Below the pieces are notes generated by a model. The model was given only the letters and a program-made list of their open reading frames with translations. It was not told the DNA's origin and did not search any database. A program made the position numbers and the translations under genes. DNA of 8,740 nucleotides, taken from an uncultured Opitutales bacterium (GTDB lineage: Bacteria > Verrucomicrobiota > Verrucomicrobiia > Opitutales > UBA2995). The DNA lies in NCBI GenBank assembly GCA_937920335.1, contig CALGUT010000708.1:1-8740 (forward strand), written 5' to 3'. Shown here piece after piece: positions 1-5,003 of this stretch. How positions within the stretch are numbered: the first letter of the stretch is position 1; each line of letters begins with the position of its first letter.

Positions 1-2
1 CT

Positions 3-680
3 GCTCTGCCAGGGAAAGATCACATGCTCCATACCGTTTATGAGGGGTCTTTGTTTCCTCACTTTTCGGTGCGATCCAAGCACTGGCGCTACTCGCTGAC
101 TTCTGATGGAGGCGAGGAACTCTACGATCACCGCGACGATCCAATGGAATTGAAAAACTTAGCGGGCGAGCCGGAGTATTCAATGATCAAGGCTGGATTA
201 AAGGAGCAGTTGATCGAGCTTCGTGACGGGAATAACTGGGAATCGTTAGAAGCATTAGGAGCGTGGAATATTGTCGCTGGCAATGGGGATTTGCGCGAGA
301 GCGGAGAGGCTATCGTCCTGTCGGGAGAAAGCTCCTTTGAAATGGCGACCGTTCAGCATTACGAAAACTTTGAGCTTGAGTTAGATGTCAGAGCATCGAC
401 TGAAATGGGATTCCGGATTCTTTATCGAGGGCAATCAGGCGCCGGTATTTCTATGCCAGCGCTGGGTAGTCAGGCAGCTGGCTATGGGCAGTTTCTAACA
501 GGTGATTGGAATCGTTACCGGTTAAGGGTTCATGGAGAGCGTCATCAGGTCTGGATAAATAATCGGGTGGTCTCAGATAAACAGTTACCAGGTACCCTTG
601 GGGCTGGGCGAATCGGCATTTTGTATGGAGGTGGCGGTGAGGGTATTTGGGTTCGGAATGCACGCGTAAGGTCCCTCTAG
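3..680 (+). CDS. Sulfatase C-terminal part fused to a DUF1080-like domain (5' end outside window)
   Basis: The reading frame is open from the window edge (first full codon at position 3) to TAG at 678-680, giving 225 visible residues. The first ~75 residues match the end of the alkaline-phosphatase-like sulfatase fold: a strand with KHWRY, then EELYDHRDDPMELKNLA, the usual closing signature of formylglycine sulfatases. The catalytic Cys/Ser-x-Pro-x-Arg site lies upstream of the window and cannot be checked. From about residue 80 to the end is a jelly-roll module like DUF1080 (PF06439, the 3-keto-disaccharide hydrolase family). It shows YENFELELDVR, a GFRILYRG strand, GDWNRYRLRV, VWINNRVV and a final G-RIGILYGG...VRNARVRSL. 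The acidic E-x-Q-x-x-D stretch often seen in this family is not obvious (GISMPALG occupies that place), so a binding role is as likely as catalysis. The enzyme is probably exported and removes sulfate esters from a polysaccharide. Its stop codon is 7 bases from the next start, so the two genes are probably one operon. Confidence 0.82.
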   Translation, partial: ALPGKDHMLHTVYEGSLFPHFSVRSKHWRYSLTSDGGEELYDHRDDPMELKNLAGEPEYSMIKAGLKEQLIELRDGNNWESLEALGAWNIVAGNGDLRESGEAIVLSGESSFEMATVQHYENFELELDVRASTEMGFRILYRGQSGAGISMPALGSQAAGYGQFLTGDWNRYRLRVHGERHQVWINNRVVSDKQLPGTLGAGRIGILYGGGGEGIWVRNARVRSL

Positions 681-687
681 GTTATTC

Positions 688-1842
688 ATGAAAATTGAAC
701 GCATCGATAGTTACTACCTGGAATGTCCAATTGATGAGCCGTTTGGCTGGTCGCAGGGATGGGCAAATCAAAGAACGGCACTCATCTGCAAGCTTACAAC
801 TGAAGATGGAATTGTTGGTTGGGGTGAGGGAGGAGGCCTGCCGTCGCAGACTGTCATTCACCAGCTTTTTGCCCCCCAGTTACTAGGAGCAGATTCGGCG
901 GGTATCAACCGCCTATGGCACCAGCTGTTTCAAAGCCTGCACAACGATAATCAAACCGGCGGTTTCGGGGGAGGAGCTCTGAGCGCGATTGACTTAGCGT
1001 TGTGGGACATCGCGGGGAAGGCATCCCATCAAAACCTGTCCGAGTTGCTGGGAGGTGCGGTAAGAGCAAAGGTTCCGGTGTATGCAACCGGTCTTTATTA
1101 TCGGGAAAACGAAACCGAAAAGCTCATTCAAGAGGCGCTCATGTATGTAGAAGCCGGATACCGTGGTATGAAGACCAAGGTCGGTGGTTTGAGCGTTGAT
1201 CAAGATGTCGAAAGGGTAGGGGCAATTCGTGAGGTGATTGGTAGCGACATCCACCTGATGGTAGATGCGAATAAAGCCTACGACGTTGCGACTGCGATCA
1301 GGATAGGAAATCGATTAGCAGATTTCGATATCCACTGGTTTGAAGAACCGGTACTCGCCAATGACGTGGAAGGATATCTCAAGGTGTTGGATGGTCAGCC
1401 GATTGCGATTGCTGGAGGTGAAGTATGGTACAATCGGTTTGATGCGCGCGATTTCCTGGCAAAACGAGCACTTCATTTTGCTCAACCCGATGTGCGGTTT
1501 ATCGGAGGTATATCGGAGTTTCGCAACGTGGCGATGATGGCCAACACGATGGGCGTACAGGTGTGTCCGCATGTGTGGGGATCACCGATTATGATTTCGG
1601 CAAGTATCAGCCTGGCCTCGACGTTTCCGCCGTGTCCGTATTCGCGAGCTCCTCGGCCCTACGAGCAGGAACCCGTTATGGAGTTCGACCAAACACCGAA
1701 CCCGCTTCGTAACGAGCTAGCGTCAGTGGTGTTCGACCAGATCGACGGATACGTGAACGTGCCGACAGCTCCCGGACTGGGGCTTGAAATTGACGAAATG
1801 GTACTAAAGCGATTTTGTGTTAATCACGTGAGTAGTAGTTAG
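688..1842 (+). CDS. Enolase-superfamily sugar-acid dehydratase/cycloisomerase, D-galactarolactone cycloisomerase-like
   Basis: This 384-residue protein belongs to the mandelate racemase subgroup of the enolase superfamily. An N-terminal capping domain (~1-125, with DGIVGWGEG and ALSAIDLALWDIAGK) precedes a TIM barrel. The catalytic set is complete: K162-T-K164, the Mg2+ ligands D193 (VDAN), E219 (WFEEP) and E245 (AGGE), and the D268 (QPD) / H295 (CPHVWG) dyad. Each number is exactly two less than the classical mandelate racemase residue (164/166/195/221/247/270/297). From memory, the closest relatives are D-galactarolactone cycloisomerases of oxidative uronate catabolism: they share the PF..W start, AGGE-W, PHVWG, MEFDxTxNP and the PGLGxEI tail. 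A related aldonate dehydratase is the main alternative. No export signal is seen, so it is cytoplasmic. A TAGG at 678-681, overlapping the sulfatase stop, may serve as a weak ribosome-binding site. Confidence 0.85.
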   Translation: MKIERIDSYYLECPIDEPFGWSQGWANQRTALICKLTTEDGIVGWGEGGGLPSQTVIHQLFAPQLLGADSAGINRLWHQLFQSLHNDNQTGGFGGGALSAIDLALWDIAGKASHQNLSELLGGAVRAKVPVYATGLYYRENETEKLIQEALMYVEAGYRGMKTKVGGLSVDQDVERVGAIREVIGSDIHLMVDANKAYDVATAIRIGNRLADFDIHWFEEPVLANDVEGYLKVLDGQPIAIAGGEVWYNRFDARDFLAKRALHFAQPDVRFIGGISEFRNVAMMANTMGVQVCPHVWGSPIMISASISLASTFPPCPYSRAPRPYEQEPVMEFDQTPNPLRNELASVVFDQIDGYVNVPTAPGLGLEIDEMVLKRFCVNHVSSS

Positions 1843-1865
1843 GTCTCACCAAGCCATACAGCTGC

Positions 1866-1882
1866 TGAGATGGGCTATCTCA
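1866..1882. terminator. Possible weak hairpin between convergent genes
   Basis: TGAGAT (1866-1871) and ATCTCA (1877-1882) form a perfect 6-bp stem with a 5-base loop. It lies at the meeting point of the two convergent genes and includes the oxidoreductase stop codon (1875-1877). No run of T follows on either strand, so it is not a classical intrinsic terminator; position is the main support. Confidence 0.22.
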
Positions 1883-3248
1883 ACTTCCATTTTCCGCGAA
1901 TCGGCCGAGTCAGATATTCGTTTGCCTCAGCGTCATCGAGGATTCTTTCCTTTTTCGGATCCCAACGGAGGGATTTTCGGCCCAGGCGGATTGCGATATT
2001 TGCCAAATGACTGATTGAGATTGTGCGGTGTGCGGTTTCTACAGGAGCGACTGGTTCTTCGCCGCTTTTGATGCAGTCGACAAAGTTACCCACGTGATCC
2101 GTGCTTCTGTAAGCGCGCCATTCATCGTCTTGGATGCGTTCGCGTCTCAGATCGACTGGGTCCATCGTAATGCTCCCGCGCTGAACCATGATTTTCTTTC
2201 CGTTATCACCTTCAAAGGTGATGTCGTTGGGTTCGCCTCGGTTGTCTCGAACACTCATCTGGACTCCGTTTTCGTAGGTGCAGGTAAATGAGAACTTGGT
2301 GGAGGTGTTGTATAGGTCTGTGCTGGGAGGAATTTCAGCTTCATGGATATCGATCCGGGTCGGACCACTCTTATCCATTCCCATGGACCATTGGGCGATA
2401 TCGATGTGATGGGCACCCCAGTCGGTAATCATGCCTCCTGAGTAATCAAAATTGTGTCTCCAGTTCAGCGGCAAGATAGCAGGGGCGTACTCGCGGTGAG
2501 GAGCTGGGCCTTCCCAGAGGTCGTAATTCAAGCCTTCTGGGATCGGTTCGGGCGCCTTGCGGTCGGCCATTTGATTCCAGTTGGAATGGCCGCCTGGGAT
2601 ACGGATCGAGATTTTCTTTAGGTTGCCAATACGTCCGTTACGGACGAATTCGACGGCTTCGCGAAACTGGGACTCGGAGCGCTGTTGGCTGCCGGTTTGG
2701 AACGTGATTTTGTTTTTGGCGACGGCTTTAGCCATGGCGCGGCCTTCCGCAATGGTTACAGCGAGTGGTTTCTGGCCGTAGACATGGATTTTTTTCTTGG
2801 CGCAATAGATCGCCATGACCGCGTGCCAGTGATCGGGAGTGGATATGTTGACTGCATCGACGTCTTCGTTGTCTAAAAGTTCACGAAAGTCCTCGTAGGC
2901 TCGACACCCCCTATAGTTCGGCAAACCGGTGTCTTTGGCGTAATGTTCGTTGACCATTTGCATGCCGGCGAGGCGACCTCCGACCTTTTCTCCCTGGTAA
3001 CCGTAGCTGCCGGAATAACGATTCGGGTCGGCCATGGCGATTACTTGAACGCCATCGTTGTTCAGGAAGTTTGGAACGGTTGTGTAGGCGATGGTACCAA
3101 AACCGAGACAAGCTACGTTGATCCGATTCGACGGCGCTGGTTTGTGGCCCATGCCGAGGGCGCTTGATGGAATGATCGTCGGCATAGCCAAAGCGGTCGC
3201 TGAGGCCGCTAAGAATTTACGACGTGAGAAAGAGGCTTTTTTGTTCAT
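1875..3248 (-). CDS. Tat-exported Gfo/Idh/MocA-family NAD(P)-type oxidoreductase
   Basis: The protein has 457 residues and opens with a twin-arginine signal: SRRKFL at residues 8-13, then a hydrophobic stretch to about residue 31. The enzyme is therefore expected to be exported folded, with its nicotinamide cofactor bound. The Rossmann domain has the fingerprint G49-F-G51-T-I-A54 and an acidic strand end ADPNR (~73-77). STPDHWHA (136-143) is followed by Q159-K160-P161, the family's EKP-type motif with Gln for Glu and the conserved Lys kept. The C-terminal alpha/beta domain carries GGMITDWGAHHIDIAQW, with H280/H281 and D283 in the active-site region. The tail HVGNFVDCIKSGEEPVAP...HLANIAIRLGRK...WDP...LTRPIRGKW is typical of exported members common in PVC bacteria and Bacteroidetes. 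The substrate is unknown: likely a sugar or glycoside oxidised or reduced in the periplasm. The start is set by the Tat motif, since later Met codons would remove it. No clear Shine-Dalgarno sequence precedes it. Confidence 0.88.
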   Translation of the reverse strand: MNKKASFSRRKFLAASATALAMPTIIPSSALGMGHKPAPSNRINVACLGFGTIAYTTVPNFLNNDGVQVIAMADPNRYSGSYGYQGEKVGGRLAGMQMVNEHYAKDTGLPNYRGCRAYEDFRELLDNEDVDAVNISTPDHWHAVMAIYCAKKKIHVYGQKPLAVTIAEGRAMAKAVAKNKITFQTGSQQRSESQFREAVEFVRNGRIGNLKKISIRIPGGHSNWNQMADRKAPEPIPEGLNYDLWEGPAPHREYAPAILPLNWRHNFDYSGGMITDWGAHHIDIAQWSMGMDKSGPTRIDIHEAEIPPSTDLYNTSTKFSFTCTYENGVQMSVRDNRGEPNDITFEGDNGKKIMVQRGSITMDPVDLRRERIQDDEWRAYRSTDHVGNFVDCIKSGEEPVAPVETAHRTISISHLANIAIRLGRKSLRWDPKKERILDDAEANEYLTRPIRGKWKLR

Positions 3249-3581
3249 CAGGTAGTGTTTGGGTCAGATTGTTTCAGGAGCTAGATGCGCATGACTGAGC
3301 AGTATTGAGATCATTCTATCAAGTTATCAAAAAATGGCCATGCAAGTTTGCTCTTACTTTATTAGAAATATTCCTGTACAGGACGGTTTCGGGCTCATAT
3401 TCCACTAGGTATTTTTTAAGACCCCAATTTTCCTTACCCGGTGATCAGTATATTCGTCAGTGGAGTTGATTCCACAAATGCTTGTATTTAGTGTTGGGAG
3501 GAAACCCGGGGGCGTAGGTAAGTCCAATCGAACTTTTCTCTTCTTGTGTCCTAGAGTGGGATCTTCGTTCAAGGAAGCTAA
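3249..3581. other. 333-bp gene-free region: leader of the oxidoreductase and tail of the lacI-type gene
   Basis: No ORF here looks like a protein. On the minus strand, towards the oxidoreductase, a TAGAAT hexamer (3313-3318) could be a -10 box but has no good -35 partner at 16-18 bases. Nearby symmetries are ATGGCCAT (3334-3341), GCAA-gt-TTGC (3342-3351), TCCTGTACAGGA (3372-3383, listed separately) and GTGGA-N6-TCCAC (3460-3475). None is followed by a T-run, so no terminator for the regulator gene is evident. The length and separate symmetries suggest the oxidoreductase has its own regulated promoter, though read-through from the regulator is possible. Confidence 0.45.
3372..3383. promoter_or_regulatory. 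Perfect 12-bp palindrome upstream of the oxidoreductase, possible operator
   Basis: TCCTGTACAGGA is a perfect inverted repeat without spacer, 123 bases upstream of the oxidoreductase start and 53 bases upstream of the possible TAGAAT -10 box. A dimeric regulator could bind it. It does not share sequence with the dyads in the lacI-receptor region, so if functional it may serve a different protein. Confidence 0.3.
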
Positions 3582-4670
3582 TCAGGCTTTTCGGCTATCA
3601 AGCGATGGTTGCAAAGCCGGTTTCCTCGCAGGTCCCGTCGACTCAAGGACTTTGATTTGAGAAGGCAGGGTAATGTCCATCAATGAGGTTTTCTTTTCAT
3701 TGATAGACTCGAGGAGCATTTGCGCAGCTTCTTCGCCCATCTGCTCAGGGGAAGCGCTCGCGCATGTGATCTGGGGACTCTCTTCTGTGCACACATTAGT
3801 CATGTCTACGGCAGCAACGCTGATATCCCTCGGGACTTGAAAACCGTTTTGAAATAGGTAACTGACCGCACCTCTAGCCATCAGGCCATTCAGGCATATC
3901 CAAGCGGTCGGGAGGTCTTCCGAGGCGACTTCGGCAATGGTTTTGGCTGCATTGAAGCCTTCCATTCTATCAGCCCCGGCCAATTTTACCTCATGTTTCG
4001 GATCTAGCTCGATGCCGTGGTCGTCTAGAGCGTTGAGCAAGCTTTGATACCGTTCAGAGTGGCGGCCCATCGTCTTGTTTCCTCCCAGCCAGGCGAATTT
4101 TCGGTGTCCCAGTCCAACCAGATGTTCGACGAGTAATGACAGACTTTGCTGCTCATTTGCCAGTACCGAATGGCAAACTCCTGTGGCTCTCGCTGAGATG
4201 TAAGTGATTGGAAGTCCGATTTTCGCGACCTTGTTAAGGAAAGCTGGCTGAACCTCTCCCATGATGGCGATACCGCTGATATTGTGGCTTGCGCGGATTT
4301 CATCTGGCAGTTGGTCGGCGTCGATGTTATCTTCAGAACCGAGGAACATCATTTTAACCCCTTGGCTTTCTAAATGGTCGAAGAGGCCCTGATGAATATG
4401 ATTAAAGAAGTTGCTTTTGTTAGCTAACTTAAGCGGGGCTCTTAAAATGTATGCAATGGTGGGAGAGGCTGACTGTCTCACAACGTTGTTGATGGCCATC
4501 CCTCTGGGTGAGTATCCATGAGTGATGGCGAAATTCCAGATTCGATTGTAAGCTGCTTCAGATATCCCTTGCTTGCGTCCGTTTAGCACCATGGAAACGA
4601 GTGCTTGTGAGTAACCAAGTTCTACGGCGATCTGGGTCTGAGAGATTCTTTTGCGACGTTGATTTGGCAT
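3582..4670 (-). CDS. LacI-family transcriptional regulator
   Basis: The protein has 362 residues. An N-terminal LacI-type helix-turn-helix covers about residues 9-58: ISQTQIAVELGYSQALVSMVLNG, then the third helix and HGYSP. A periplasmic-binding-protein-like effector domain (~70-345) follows, with LVEHLVGLGHRKFAWLGG, SERYQSLLNAL..HGI, AWICLNGLMARGA and VPRDISVAAVD, all standard for the family. The hinge is atypical: where E. coli LacI has A-x-x-Leu56 this protein has A59-I-N-N62, so the leucine that wedges into the operator minor groove seems absent. The effector is unknown, probably a sugar or an intermediate from the imported glycan. The gene is divergent from the TonB-dependent receptor, and a dyad overlaps its own putative promoter, suggesting autoregulation and control of the receptor. 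The start at 4668-4670 leaves a natural short basic N-terminus before the HTH. No Shine-Dalgarno sequence is visible before it. Confidence 0.9.
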   Translation of the reverse strand: MPNQRRKRISQTQIAVELGYSQALVSMVLNGRKQGISEAAYNRIWNFAITHGYSPRGMAINNVVRQSASPTIAYILRAPLKLANKSNFFNHIHQGLFDHLESQGVKMMFLGSEDNIDADQLPDEIRASHNISGIAIMGEVQPAFLNKVAKIGLPITYISARATGVCHSVLANEQQSLSLLVEHLVGLGHRKFAWLGGNKTMGRHSERYQSLLNALDDHGIELDPKHEVKLAGADRMEGFNAAKTIAEVASEDLPTAWICLNGLMARGAVSYLFQNGFQVPRDISVAAVDMTNVCTEESPQITCASASPEQMGEEAAQMLLESINEKKTSLMDITLPSQIKVLESTGPARKPALQPSLDSRKA

Positions 4671-4695
4671 TAGGGTAGGTAACTAACTCGAAAAA

Positions 4696-4725
4696 TTTAT
4701 AAATGGGTTGATAGTTATTAATCAA
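4696..4725 (-). promoter_or_regulatory. Putative sigma-70 promoter of the lacI-type gene
   Basis: Read on the minus strand, TTGATT (4720-4725) is followed after 18 bases by TATAAA (4696-4701). This predicts a transcript start near 4690 and a leader of about 20 bases. The -35 hexamer lies within the TTGAT-N8-ATCAA dyad at 4708-4725, an arrangement that would suit autorepression. Confidence 0.45.
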
Positions 4726-4741
4726 GTGCAAATCGTTAGGC
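4708..4741. repeat. Direct repeat copy A, containing a TTGAT-N8-ATCAA dyad
   Basis: TTGAT (4708-4712), eight bases, ATCAA (4721-4725), then TGC (4727-4729) and GTTAGGC (4735-4741). The same ordered elements recur at 4796-4823. The dyad covers the -35 box and most of the spacer of the putative lacI-type promoter, which makes it a candidate operator. Confidence 0.4.
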
Positions 4742-4795
4742 CGGAAAAAATAGAAATCCTGTCATTACGGGTCTTCTAAGCCTTATTTCTATAAA

Positions 4796-4823
4796 TTGAT
4801 CGATGAAATCAATGCGGTTAGGC
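4796..4823. repeat. Direct repeat copy B, containing a TTGAT-N7-ATCAA dyad
   Basis: TTGAT (4796-4800), seven bases, ATCAA (4808-4812), then TGC (4813-4815) and GTTAGGC (4817-4823). Including flanking bases, the dyad is ATTGAT-N7-ATCAAT at 4795-4813. It lies 19 bases upstream of the -35 box of the receptor promoter and repeats the element order of copy A with slightly shorter spacers. It is a candidate second operator. Confidence 0.4.
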
Positions 4824-4842
4824 TCCTATTGTTTTGGAGGAA

Positions 4843-4872
4843 TTAACAATTTTTTACTTGATAGGTTATAAT
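4843..4872 (+). promoter_or_regulatory. Putative sigma-70 promoter of the TonB-dependent receptor
   Basis: TTAACA (4843-4848) and a consensus TATAAT (4867-4872) are separated by 18 bases. This predicts a transcript start near 4880 and an untranslated leader of about 125 bases before the ATG at 5004. The -10 box lies inside an imperfect 25-bp dyad (4861-4885). Confidence 0.55.
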
Positions 4873-4885
4873 AATTATTAACTAT
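4861..4885. promoter_or_regulatory. Imperfect 25-bp dyad over the receptor -10 box, possible operator
   Basis: The arms at 4861-4872 and 4874-4885 around a single central A (4873) pair at 10 of 12 positions (ATAGGTTATAAT against ATTATTAACTAT). The left arm contains the TATAAT box, so a dimer bound here would block RNA polymerase. The region is AT-rich, which raises the chance of accidental symmetry. Confidence 0.35.
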
Positions 4886-4897
4886 GGAAGTTCATCA

Positions 4898-4916
4898 TTA
4901 GAATAATTGATTCTAA
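4898..4916. promoter_or_regulatory. Perfect TTAGAAT-N5-ATTCTAA dyad in the receptor leader
   Basis: Two 7-bp arms (4898-4904 and 4910-4916) are exact inverted copies with a 5-base spacer, about 20 bases beyond the predicted transcript start. This fits a roadblock-type operator, or a small hairpin in the leader RNA. Confidence 0.38.
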
Positions 4917-5003
4917 GTGGTGTTACTACCAACTATCTTTTTCATCCCGCTCGATCTACCCTTTTTGATCGTTAACTGTTTTTAACTACAGACCCTATAA
5001 GCT

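Noticed and set aside
3460..3475. GTGGA-N6-TCCAC as a terminator for the lacI-type gene
   Set aside because: A 5-bp stem with no T-run on the minus strand is too weak to call a terminator.
3460..3660. 66-residue plus-strand frame in the gap between oxidoreductase and regulator
   Set aside because: It runs into the regulator coding region on the opposite strand and has no recognisable motif; not supported as a gene.
4836..4850. GGAGG resembling a Shine-Dalgarno before a short leader peptide
   Set aside because: No ATG or GTG follows at suitable distance, and the site lies upstream of the predicted transcript start.
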